From Struthidea cinerea (taxonomy: Eukaryota > Chordata > Aves > Passeriformes > Corcoracidae): a DNA stretch of 64,000 nt. The notes below the pieces were generated by a model. It was not told the origin of the DNA. It searched no databases and saw only the letters and a list, made by a program, of their open reading frames with translations. Both the position numbers and the translations under genes were made by a program. Within the stretch, counting starts at the first letter, position 1. Every line of letters starts with the position of its first letter. Below are positions 49,490 through 58,644 of this stretch, piece by piece. The stretch lies in contig VZTI01000419.1 in assembly GCA_013397865.1 (NCBI GenBank), forward strand, positions 186,001 through 250,000, given 5' to 3'.

Positions 49490-50340
49490 CTCCTCTGGGA
49501 ATTGCGCCGGGGTTTGGAGAGGAGGAGGGCGTCGAGGCGAAGTATTATTGGTGTAACTTATTTAATTGCTCTGGTCAGGAGTGCAGCAGCAGCGGCTGGG
49601 GGGAGCAAACGCCTCTCCCCGCAGCAGAGGGGGGATTTAGTGTCACGGAACCCCAGTTTCAGTAGCTGGGGACGTGGTGGTGGCACCGGCGCTGCTGCTG
49701 CTCTGCAGCCCAGGAGGACCCTGGACCCGGGGCTGGGGAGCGGCGGATCCTGGGGCTGCAGCGGGGCAGGGGAGCCCCGAGCCGGGGCGGGGCAGGGCAG
49801 GGGGCAGCTCCTCGTCCCGGAGCGAACCCAGCCCCGGCAGCGCCGGCTCCTGCCCCGGCTCCTGGTGCCCGGGCAGCGCCTCCGGGCTGTTCAGCACCAA
49901 CCCCAGACCCTGCTGGGTCAGGAGTTCAGAAACCCAGAAGTACCGACCCCGCTGTGTCAGGGAATTCCAGCCCTGCGTGTGAAAGCGGCGCTGGGGCAGC
50001 GGCTCAGCGAGGGGGTCCGGCCGCCAGCGAAGCTGTGACTTTATTAGCGAGCCAATTGAAGAGAATTACAGTAATTACCGCTCCATGTAATTAAGCGCTG
50101 GGAAGGGCTCGTGCCGTCGCTGTGGCTGCTGAGGACGATGCTCGGCTCGGGAGGAGCGAACGGGCGGGGAGAGCTCCGGGGGTGCTTCAGCCGCCTCCCC
50201 CCGACGGTGAGCGAGGAGCCAAAGCCCACCTTCCCAGTTCTCAGCCCTCCACGGGGACTGGGGATGGGGGTACCCACCGTGGCTTTGGGCTGGGAAGGGC
50301 TGTGGGATTTCCCTGCCCGCCAGCTCCCCACGGCTGCTCC
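49490..50340. promoter_or_regulatory. CpG-rich block in intergenic spacer
   Basis: High local CpG and GC density (for example CCCGGGGCTGGGGAGCGGCG near 49730 and CGGGCGGGGAGAGCTCCGGG near 50160). It contrasts with the CpG-poor introns to the left. No TATA box, open gene or splice pattern is evident. It could be an unmethylated regulatory island or simply GC-rich avian intergenic DNA. Confidence 0.35.
50040..50105. promoter_or_regulatory. Homeodomain-type TAATTA pair in CpG-rich DNA
   Basis: Two TAATTA sites (50072-50077 and 50088-50093) are 16 bp apart, with CAATTG at 50053-50058 and GAATTA at 50063-50068, inside otherwise GC-rich sequence. The contrast in composition suggests selection on the AT core. 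Factor identity is unknown. Confidence 0.3.
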
Positions 50341-50514
50341 CCAGGCACCGCCTGAAACACACCAGAGTAGTTGCTGCAGAGGTTTGGGGGGTTTTTTGCC
50401 GTGAATTGAAGAGATTTGGGGGGTTTTTTTGCAGTGCAGTGGGACAGCAGCTCCGCTAAGGGTGTGCTAGAGCCCGGCAGACCTGGCAGTGCAGGGATCT
50501 CAGGAAGATGAACC

Positions 50515-50700
50515 CACATTATCTTCTAAAGTGTATTAGTGAAACCACATTAAATCCTCAGGAGATAGTCTTATTCCAGATTTCAAGTGCTCTTAATTCA
50601 ATTCCGCGGTGAATGGAGCCACGTTGAATTTATGCCGCTTTAATTGTGTGTGAAGGTTCCGTGCCACGATTTAATGCCTGCTAATGAGCGCCTTTCCCAC
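50515..50700. promoter_or_regulatory. Candidate conserved noncoding element
   Basis: An AT-rich island between GC-rich flanks, with TTAATTCAATTCCGCGG, CTTTAATTGTGTG and CTGCTAATGAGCG, each carrying TAAT-type cores. No repeat identity was recognised. Cross-species conservation has not been tested. Confidence 0.3.
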
Positions 50701-52289
50701 TCCGAGCTCTCCCTGCTCCCACCGCCTTTGGGATGTGTCAGGGAGCGGGGGAACCCCGGGAGCAGGGCTCCCCGAGCTGTTTCCTAACGCAGGTGCTGGC
50801 TCCAAACCAGGCCACGGCAGCCAAACCTCAAACACGGAATTTGAGGAGAAGCAGAGAGGGCGGAGAGGGGCGAGTGCATTCAAAACCCCAACAAGTGGGT
50901 GAGAAAAGGAAAAATCCATGAAGGCACATCAGCTGCTGCAGTGCTGGGGGCTCGGGCCCTGCCTGTGCTGCCGATGGTGGCTGGAGGCTGGTGAGTGTCC
51001 CAGGGAGACACAGCCCGGGGGCTCTGCCGAGCCCCGCCCTGCCCAAAGGGTGCCAGGGTTTGGGGGGCTCAGGCTGAGCCAGCACGACCCTCCTGATGTT
51101 CTTGTGGGTGCGAGGGGAAGGAGCTGGAGCTGTTCCTGGCCTGGCCACCTGTGTGACTCCAGCGTTTAACACTTGACCCCCTCTGGAAGCTGGAGGAATG
51201 GGGGGACCCTGTTAGCTCCAAAATTAAGGATGGAAATGCTTATCCCACCTCCCAGACCTGCAGAGGGAGGGGGTCCAGTGGCTGGGGCATGCGGTGGGGT
51301 GGGGTCTCTAATAGAGAAGGAGCTGGGCCGGGGTGCCCTGAGCTCCTCCAGCCATGAGCAGCTGCTCTGGGCAAGAGCTGAAATGGCCTTTGGCAGCCAC
51401 ACCCCGATGCCAAGGCCCTGCCTCACCCAAGCACAGCAAAGGAACCCGGAGCACAACCCCAAATCACCTGGGCCCCAGGGTTTGGGGGCTGCTGAGCTCC
51501 AGGGCTTGGGGTGACTCCAGCAAACCCCAGCAGGTGACGGGGTGCCCTGGACAGGGGGGCTCCTGAATCCCCTGCAGAGCCTGGAGCCCTTTGGGCAGAG
51601 GGACACAGGGTGTGGGTGTGGGGTCCCTGAGTGTCAGTGCTGCCCCAGGACCTCACACGGCCTTTGTCCCACGAGTACCCTGCCAGTGCCGGGTGCCTCG
51701 GGAGCAGCACTGCCAGGAAATGGTTATCTGTTACCATTTTTTGGTCTCCTTTCAGTGCTCCATGTCCTTGGCTGTGTCACTGTGCCAGTGTGAGGGAAAC
51801 AGCTGGGGGGGTCACCGGGACCCTCCCGCGGGCACAGGCACTTCCTGAGGCCACAGGGGCCATCCCAGGGCTGGGCACCGAGTGGCACTGACCAGGAGCC
51901 ACCAGCTGCTCCCTCCTGAGCTGCCCCAGAGGCCACGGGCACCCCTCCATCCCCAGGGCCAGCACAGGCGTCCCCAATGAGCCCCTGCTCAAAAACTTGT
52001 CGGGTTTAAGAGTTTTAGGAGAAGCGAGTGGGATTTTGGCTTTGGGGTTGGACAGGGAGGGCTGCTGGTGGTTTTCTCCCTGGCTCAGCCCCTAAGGAGG
52101 TGTTAGACAATCCCCACCTTAAATCCAGCTGTGAGGCAGTGACAAGGCCAGGCAGGGCCTGAGAAATCCCTGTGCTGGTTCCCCTCCCAGTTCTGCCTGA
52201 TCCCTGCTTCACCTGGCATTGCTCCAGAGGTTCAGGTTTCCAGCAGAAAAGCCCCTTCCCGTGCTTGTCTTGGCTGTTACCATCAGAAA

Positions 52290-52304
52290 TATATATATAT
52301 ATAT
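52290..52304. repeat. (AT)7 microsatellite
   Basis: A short alternating AT run in the intergenic spacer, next to TTTAAAACC. Confidence 0.85.
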
Positions 52305-53161
52305 TTAAAACCTACAAAGCAAAGCAAAGCCCTGGCAGGGCTGGCTGGGAAATGCATTTCAGATAAAAATAGAAAAAAAAAATTTAATGCCAGCAAAACA
52401 GCCTGAACAAACCCCGAAAAGAGAAAGATCAAAAAAGAATCAATAGTTGTAATTAGCCCTGCTACTTAACAGTGACAAGTGACACACTGTCAGTGGAAGC
52501 CACAAATACTTGAGCACAAAGAAGGGCTGGTGGCCCTGAACCAGCCCGGTGACTGCAGGGCCACAGGGGTGATGGATCTGGTGGCATTTGTGCCCATCCC
52601 TGGTGGTGGCAGAGCCCTGCAAGGGCTGGGGATGGAGGGGACCAGCTGGGCTCTGCCAGGCCTGGAGGGAATGCCGGGATTCAAACATCCCCTCCTGGCT
52701 GTGCTGGAACCGGCTGTGCTCCGTGTTCCCACCTCCCACTGCCTTCACCTCTCTGTGCTGCTGGGCACAGCCTGGGGAGGAAAAGCTGCTGCTCCCCAAA
52801 GGGGATTGGCAGGACAACTGCTGGACACCACCCATGGCAATGGCCAGCACCTGGCTGCCGTCCCCTCTCAAGGCTGTGAACTTTGTTTGCAGGGTGCTTT
52901 GGTATTTTATAGTGTTGCTGCGGCTGTAGGAACAACCACTGAAGGGTGGGAGCAGCACAAACACAGCCCCCCATGGGAACACTGCTTGTTCCCTTTCTGC
53001 AGATCCCAAATTCCCCAGCTGAGCCCCCACCTTGTTCCCTCCACAGTACACCTCTGTTTTTCCAGCAGTATCCCATGAAAACAGGACATGTCCCCTCCCC
53101 CAAGGTGTTTTAATAACGAAGTTGTTGGCACACAGTGCTGGGATCTCGTTTAGTCCAGCAG

Positions 53162-53167
53162 TTTATT
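53162..53167 (-). terminator. SIL1: SIL1 polyadenylation signal AATAAA
   Basis: TTTATT on the + strand reads AATAAA on the SIL1 strand, about 80 bases after the stop. A GU-rich CACTGTGTGCC follows on the same strand. A weaker ATTAAA lies at 53108-53113. The implied 3' UTR is only about 100 bases. Confidence 0.75.
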
Positions 53168-53246
53168 CCAAAGTGCACCTACACCACTGCCAGCCAAACT
53201 CACGCTGTCACCCTGAATTCCCTGGAATTGGACTGAACCTTCGGCT

Positions 53247-53597
53247 TCACCTCAGTTCCTGGATGATGGTGTTTATAGAGCCGAGGAGCTCCCTGAAGTA
53301 GCCGTCCTTGTCCCCTTCCCGCTGCTCCTCGGCCGCCAGCTCCTCGTACTCGCTGCGCAGGAGGCTGAGGGCGGTGCCCAGGGTGGGGTCCCCCCGGTAG
53401 TGCTCCCTGCAGAAGGCCATCAGGACCCCCACCAGCTTGAGGACCTTCTCACGGGTGTCGTGCTCGGGCATGGCCAGCAGATTGGGCACCAAGGCGCACC
53501 AGCCCTGCTCCAGCACCGCCGGCACCAGCCTGACCTGCCGGTACTGCTGGACCTTCTCCTCCATCTGCTCTCCGTGCTGGGAGTCCTCCAGCAGCAT
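53247..53597 (-). CDS. SIL1: SIL1 terminal exon (C-terminal 116 residues and stop)
   Basis: Read on the - strand, the acceptor CCACTTCCCACAG is followed by MLLEDSQHGEQMEEKVQQYR, and the frame ends GYFRELLGSINTIIQELR with TGA at 53247-53249. The blocks QQYRQV, EQGWC, MPEHDTREKVL and GYF-ELLGS match mammalian SIL1. The exon encodes the last armadillo repeat and C-terminal cap that contact the BiP nucleotide-binding domain. The C-terminal tetrapeptide is QELR, where recalled human SIL1 has KELR, a KDEL-like ER retention signal. The segment after the acceptor (LLEDSQHGEQMEEK) is the least conserved part. Phase 0 joins it to the previous exon. Confidence 0.96.
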   Translation of the reverse strand: MLLEDSQHGEQMEEKVQQYRQVRLVPAVLEQGWCALVPNLLAMPEHDTREKVLKLVGVLMAFCREHYRGDPTLGTALSLLRSEYEELAAEEQREGDKDGYFRELLGSINTIIQELR

Positions 53598-55626
53598 CTG
53601 TGGGAAGTGGTGGAACACCGATTAATGTCCCTGTCAGAGAGGAACTGCTCCCAGGAGGTGACACAGTAGAGGAGGATGCACGCCTGTACCGCCTGCCTTG
53701 GACGGGGACTTGCCGCAGAGGACCAGACCGAGGTTGTGTCCTGGCTCCCTGGCCACAGGGGCTGGTTGTCCACCCTGGAAAACTGCCAGTGACTGGGGGT
53801 TTCTGTGTCACACAGCCTGGGAGGGGCTGAAGGGGCAGGAAGCTCAGCAGGACTTGTCAAGTCTCTGGTCTGATGCTTTTTGCTGCTGGACAGGTGCCTG
53901 CAGCACCTAATGAACATCATCACTTGGCTCCCTGCTGCTCCTCCCGGAGATGGGGATCTCAGTCTCCTCCAGCCACAGCCAGACCTTCCCCTCCCAGCCC
54001 GGTCCAGAAAACCCAGTACTGGAATTCTGCAGGGGGCTGGATCCCTTACAGCCAGAGACCAGCCCAGAGCAGCACCGGGGCCAGGGGGAGGAAGGGAAAC
54101 TCCCCCACATCACCCCAACACCCTCGGGGGCTCGGGTGCTGGAGGGGCTGTTGACAGCATGGAATTCCCAGACAGGCTCCACTCCCGCAGGGCTCCTGCT
54201 GGCCTGGTGCTGACCCCTGTGACAACCCCGATGTCTGTGTAAGGCAGGGCTCTGTGCCGAGGGCTCCTGTGCGACTGCTGGGCAAAAATCCAGCCCTGGG
54301 GACGGGATGGGGCAGCCAGCAGGACAGGAGCTGCCAGGAGAAGCCTTGGGACGATGCTGTGGGTCCCTGAGGGGGTCAGTACAGTGTTCCCTGGTCACCA
54401 GTGACAGTGGGCTCTGCCAGGCCCTGGGCATTGCTGAGAGAGCCTGGTGACAAGGACTGACAGGAATGACACAGTGGGGACATGAAGGGACAACAGCAAG
54501 GAGAACTCCCCTCTCCTGGTGCCCTTGGAGAGCTGCCTGCTGAAGTGCAGGCAGGATTTGGGGTGAAAAGGAAGGAATGTGGCAGGAGGAGCCATTCAGA
54601 GCCCCAGCAACTCCTGTTTGCACTGAGAGCTGCCCGGGTGGTTTATGATTCCAAACCAACCCGTCTGACAGTCACCCAGCCCACCCCAAACCTGCCACCC
54701 CAGCTCGGAGCAGCCCCCCAGCACCCACAGTACAGCATTCCCAATCCAAAGAGCAGCTAAAAATCATTGTTTTACCATAAACCCGAGAATCTGCTGGGCT
54801 GTGCCTGCCCCAGACCCACGGAGCTGGGAACAGATGGGGCTGCTGGAGGGGGCAGCTGGAAAACGGGCAGCAGGATCAAATGGGAATGGCTTGAGTCAAA
54901 ATGCCCATGTCTGCTCCCTTGCCATGGAGCTGACAGGATCATGTTAGAATCAGCACCTGATAAGATTTCAGACCTGCTAAAATAATTTGCACCTTTACAA
55001 AGTCTCCTGGAAAATAACTGATTTAACAGAGAGGTGCTGCTCTGTCATGCCTGCAACCCAGGTATTAGAGCAGCCATAATCCGCAGGGCAAATTGGCCAT
55101 AAACTGAGCCAGAGTGGATTTAATTCCCATTCTCTGGAGTCAGGGAAATGCACAGACTGAACAACAAGCCATGGCGAGGAAAGACAGGCTTTAAACTGAC
55201 ATTTACAGCAGTAATCCAGGGTATTTGAAAATAAAACACGGAACGTGGCGGGCTGGGCTCCAGCGAGGGACGTGGAGCAGGCAAAGGGCTCTCGGCAGGC
55301 AGGGACACGGCAGTGCTGGCCTGTCCCCTGGCCTTGGCTGGACACCACAGCCCAGGGCCTGCACTCCCTACTCGTGTCCTCAGTGTCCTGCTGTTTAAAC
55401 ACCCTCGGGAGGAAATGGTGGCAGTGGCTTGAAGGCAAACGAAGGTTTCAGCTCCTCTGGGCTCTCCCAGGCACTCGTGTGGTGTTGGTCAAGGGGCTGC
55501 AGGGGACTCATCCCCACTGATGCTGGGCTGGCTCCTCCTCCTCCTCATCCTGTGAGGATGTTCAGCCCTGGCTGGTTTGGGGGTGAAGGTGGGGAGTGCC
55601 TGGCCAGGTGCCATCCCAGCTCTCAC
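53598..55626 (-). other. SIL1: SIL1 intron 9
   Basis: Intron of 2.03 kb on the - strand, donor GTGAGA and acceptor CCACAG. It is GC-rich with no recognised repeat. Open frames on either strand have no familiar domain. Confidence 0.9.
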
Positions 55627-55791
55627 CTTCTCCATGATGAGGTCGTAGAGCAGTGTCACCACGCGGACATGGAGTGTCTCCATCCCCTTCTGCCGGAACA
55701 GGCTCCTGAGCACCTGGAGGCCGCCCAGCTTGAGGAACTGCTGCTGGGCATAGGGGAAGTGTCTCAGCATGGAGGACAGGGCGAAGAGAGC
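55627..55791 (-). CDS. SIL1: SIL1 exon 9 (armadillo repeat region)
   Basis: This 165-bp exon is phase 0 at both ends and encodes 55 residues, ALFALSSMLRHFPYAQQQFL through VVTLLYDLIMEK. On the - strand the acceptor is CTCCACCAG and the donor GTGAGA. The LRHFPYAQ-QFLKLGGLQVLR block is a signature of SIL1 armadillo repeats, which wrap around lobe II of BiP. Substitutions relative to recalled human sequence are concentrated in LFRQKGMETLHV. The exon is symmetric, so skipping would keep frame but delete a repeat. Confidence 0.96.
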
Positions 55792-56379
55792 CTGGTGGAG
55801 AGGAGAGGGCAATCAATCAGCACAGTGGCCATGGCCACCACATGTGGCACGGCCCCTCTTCATGACACCCGGTGGGGACAGCAGAAACACGCTCCAGCCC
55901 ATCTGTGTGGAGCTCCACAGAAAATGCATCCCAGCCTCTCCTTGCTGAGGGGCATCTCCAGCAGTCCCCTTTGCAATCCCAGTCCGCCCCAGCACTGTGA
56001 GGCTGCCCAGACTGGGGCACTTCCACCCAAACCCCAGTCTGGGCTGTCCCTGCGGGGCCCATGGCCAGCCCCCGACAGACCCAACACCATCACTTCTCCC
56101 TGTTCACCCCCACACAGGCCCAGCGCCCGGCCGCGGGATGGGCTGAGGGGGCTCCAGCAGCACTCAGCAGAGCCTGCTCCCTGCGCGGTGATACCTGGCT
56201 GATGTCCCCACACCCCCACAGCCAGAGGACAAGGCCATGACGTTCCCCAGCACCCAGCCCCGGCCCAGGCCCCGTCAGGGTGCAGCCCCACACACCGGCA
56301 GCCGGAGCCCAGCTCCCACCGGTGCCCCAGGGCCTTGGCTTGCAGCCGAGCAGGCAATTAGGGGCCACCCCGGCCCCGC

Positions 56380-56780
56380 TGCCTCTCGCACGGTCTGGCT
56401 GTGACAGCCGTGGCGGCACAGGGGCGGCGGGGCCCGCCCGCGGCCGGGGACGCGCTGCTCGCCTGGGCGCCCGCCAGGAGCCGAGCGGGCTCCGCGCACA
56501 GCGGCCGGGCCGGACAGATCCGAGCTGACAGCCACGTCTTCCCAGCCCCATTTGTTTCTATTTTCCGTTTTCCGAGTTGCCGCCGGTGAATTTGAGATGC
56601 TGCTGTCTCCCTTTTTAATCGCAGGCCAAAGGACGGCGGAGGGAAGAGGTGCACTCTTGGCCTCGCTGCCGCGCAGGGCTGTGAGCAGCGGGGCGGAACA
56701 ACCAGCGCAGCCGGGGCCCGGGGCTGCTCCCTGCGCAGGAAGGCGCCGGGGCACCGGCCTGTCCTTGGGAGCCAGTCTGG
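56380..56780. promoter_or_regulatory. CpG-island-like block inside SIL1 intron 8
   Basis: Dense CpG (for example GGGCGGCGGGGCCCGCCCGC near 56420 and GGGCCGGACAGATCCG near 56508) surrounds an AT-richer core with TTTCTATTTTCCGTTTTCCG and TCCCTTTTTAATCGCAGG. No TATA box is seen. It may be an intragenic promoter, an enhancer or an unmethylated orphan island. The CpG count was made by eye. Confidence 0.45.
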
Positions 56781-57361
56781 AGACACAGGAGGCTGCACAC
56801 AGCACGGGAACTGGGAATTAAAGCCTCTGTCCTCCTGGAAAAGGGGGTTCAACCCTTAGAGGGTCTCATTCTGTGTGTGAACATGGACGGTACTGAGCCC
56901 ACCCCTCTTGCTTCTCCAGCACGAGGCACGCAGGTTCACTGGGAAGAATTATTCTGGTTCACAGCAGTGCTGTGAGAGCCCCTGCATGCCCAGCCATCCC
57001 TCCCCACCCCAAAAGGAGCTCTGGGTTGAGCCACAGGCACTCCTGGGAGGAGTTTCTGAGCATGGAGCATCCCGTGGGATCACCTCACATCCACGGTCAA
57101 AGGCACTGGGGCTCCACAGCCTCTCCTGTGCCTTTCACCTGCTGGAGGACTCTTACCAGGGTTAAAGGGGAACATATTTTAGGGAGCTTGTTAGAGGCGA
57201 ATGGAAGAGCCAGTGGTCCCCCCACCCTTCTGGACCCCTTGTGCAGGAGATCCCTGTGGAAAACAGGGCTGGGGCTTTGGGAGCAGCCAGGTGGTGTTAC
57301 AGAGGTGGCATCACACGCTAAAGCGAGGGTAATGGGATCTCATGCTCCAGGGAATACAGCA

Positions 57362-57390
57362 GGGAGGGAGGGAGAGAGGGAGGGAGGGGG
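57362..57390 (+). repeat. GGGA repeat tract, possible G-quadruplex
   Basis: Successive GGGA/GAGA units give at least six G3 runs separated by one to three bases on the + strand, antisense to SIL1. The pattern satisfies the usual four-run quadruplex rule. Formation is not shown. Confidence 0.75.
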
Positions 57391-57875
57391 CGAGGAAGCC
57401 CCCAGCCCGATGGACAGCGCTGCACATTTGGCTGGGGGCTCTTGGTGCTGCTCCTGGCTCCAAAGCCTCTGCCAAAGGCAGGACACGGGGCTGGCTCCAG
57501 CAATTAGCTCCTTCCAAACGTCAGCTCTCGTGTTTGTCAGCCTGGGATGGCTGTGCTTCCATGGGGACCCTCGCCTGTGTCCCCCCAGGAGCTGTGGCAC
57601 CGCGCCCTGTCCCCGCGGGCTGGCAGAGCCTCTGTGTGTGCCACTGCTGGCACCGGGAGAGACCCACAGAGCCAGGGGAGTGCGGGCACCAGCCAGCGCT
57701 GCTGGAGTGGTCTGGCACCCAGGGTCCCCCTCCTGCACCCCTGGGAGTGAAGCCCACCCGGCGTGGGGAGCAGCGGGGGTCCCACACTCTCCAGATGTCA
57801 GTGATGTCCTGGGGGTGTTTACATGGAGCTCAGCACAAACCCAGCTTTGCCCAGAGGTGCAGCCCCACTCCTCAC

Positions 57876-57972
57876 CTTCTTCCTGACAGCCAGGGGTTGT
57901 TCTGTGGCCAGGATCACCAGGAGCTTCTGCAGGGCACCCCCCTCGATGGCCTCGATCTGCACTTTGGGGTTG
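57876..57972 (-). CDS. SIL1: SIL1 exon 8 (armadillo repeat region)
   Basis: This 97-bp exon on the - strand starts with one base completing a split codon (probably Ser, AG+C), then NPKVQIEAIEGGALQKLL, and ends LAVRKK in phase 0. The acceptor is CATCCCTGCAG and the donor GTGAGG. The block NPKVQ-EAIEGGALQKLLVI and ATEQPL match mammalian SIL1 closely. It forms a mid-protein armadillo repeat that binds BiP. The preceding exon, expected to end with a YAAFVLGAA-like block, was not found up to the right edge. Confidence 0.96.
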
Positions 57973-58129
57973 CTGCAGGGATGGAAGCAAAAGGCAGGTC
58001 ACCAACAGAGTGGGGCACAGCAGGGTGAGAGGGACCCTGGTCTGGCTTTACCAGCACTGGGGTGGCAGCAGGACCAGGACAGTGCCCATCCCCTGTGCTG
58101 GCACTGCTGAGGGACCTCAAGGGCTGTGT

Positions 58130-58600
58130 CCAGCTCTGGGCCCTCATGACAAGAGGACACTGAAGGGCTGGAGCGTGTCCAGGGCAGGGAACGGAGCTGG
58201 GAAGGGGCTGGAGCCCCAGGAACGGCTGAGGGAGCTGGGAAAGGGGCTCAGCCTGGAGAAAAGGAGGCTCAGGGGGGACCTTGTGGCTCTGCACAACTCC
58301 CTGACAGGAGGGGGCAGCCGGGGGGGGTCGGGCTCTGCTCCCAGGGAACGGGGACAGGAGGAGAGGGAACGGCCTCAGGCTGGGCCAGGGGAGGCTCAGG
58401 GTGGACATCAGCAGGAATTTCCCCATGGAAAGGGTGCTCAGGCCTTGGCAGGGGCTGCCCAGGGAGGTTTGGAGTGCCCATCCCTGGAGGTGTCCCAGGA
58501 AGGGCTGGAGGTGGCACTCAGAGCTCTGGGCTGGGGACAAGGTGGGGATGGGGCACAGCTGGGACTCGATGGGCTGGGAGGGCTTTTCCAACCTCAGTGG
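58130..58600 (+). repeat. CR1 LINE 3' fragment, young subfamily
   Basis: Forward CR1 from about GGGCCCTCATGACAAGAGGA to GGCTTTTCCAACCTCAGTGG. It includes CCCATGGAAAGGGTGCTCAG and GGAGTGCCCATCCCTGGAGG. It shares 181 bases with the inverted copy at 530-710 at three mismatches. Its tail runs into the adjacent pentanucleotide repeat. Translations across it do not give reverse transcriptase. Confidence 0.88.
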
Positions 58601-58644
58601 TTCTATTCTATTCTATTCTATTCTATTCTATTCTATTCTATTCT
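58601..58644. repeat. (TTCTA)n pentanucleotide microsatellite
   Basis: 44 bases, nearly nine perfect TTCTA units, directly at the 3' end of the CR1 copy. CR1 tails usually repeat an 8-bp ATTCTRTG unit, so this array probably arose by slippage within that tail. It is likely length-polymorphic. Confidence 0.95.

Larger units (their letters stand above)
48490..53140. other. CTNNA1-SIL1 tail-to-tail intergenic spacer
   Basis: 4.65 kb between convergent genes. The left part alternates AT-rich islands (48545-48720, 48900-49380, 50040-50105, 50515-50700) with CpG-rich blocks (49490-50340). From 50900 to 53100 it is GC-rich sequence with chance open frames, a (AT)7 run at 52290-52304 and no recognised CR1. 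No protein-coding gene was found. Confidence 0.8.
55792..57875 (-). other. SIL1: SIL1 intron 8, with CpG-rich block and G-tract
   Basis: Intron of 2.08 kb. It contains a CpG-island-like block at about 56380-56780 and a GGGA-repeat tract at 57362-57390. Chance open frames of up to about 300 codons occur on the + strand in this GC-rich DNA. No coding exon was recognised. Confidence 0.9.

Noticed and set aside
53400..53669. Leucine-rich open frame antisense to the SIL1 last exon
   Set aside because: A shadow of the real exon on the opposite strand; its repeats of Leu and His reflect complementary codons.
56972..57886. 304-codon open frame on the + strand, antisense to SIL1
   Set aside because: It runs through GC-rich intron and a GGGA tract into SIL1 exon 8 antisense. 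Translation is low-complexity and has no known fold.
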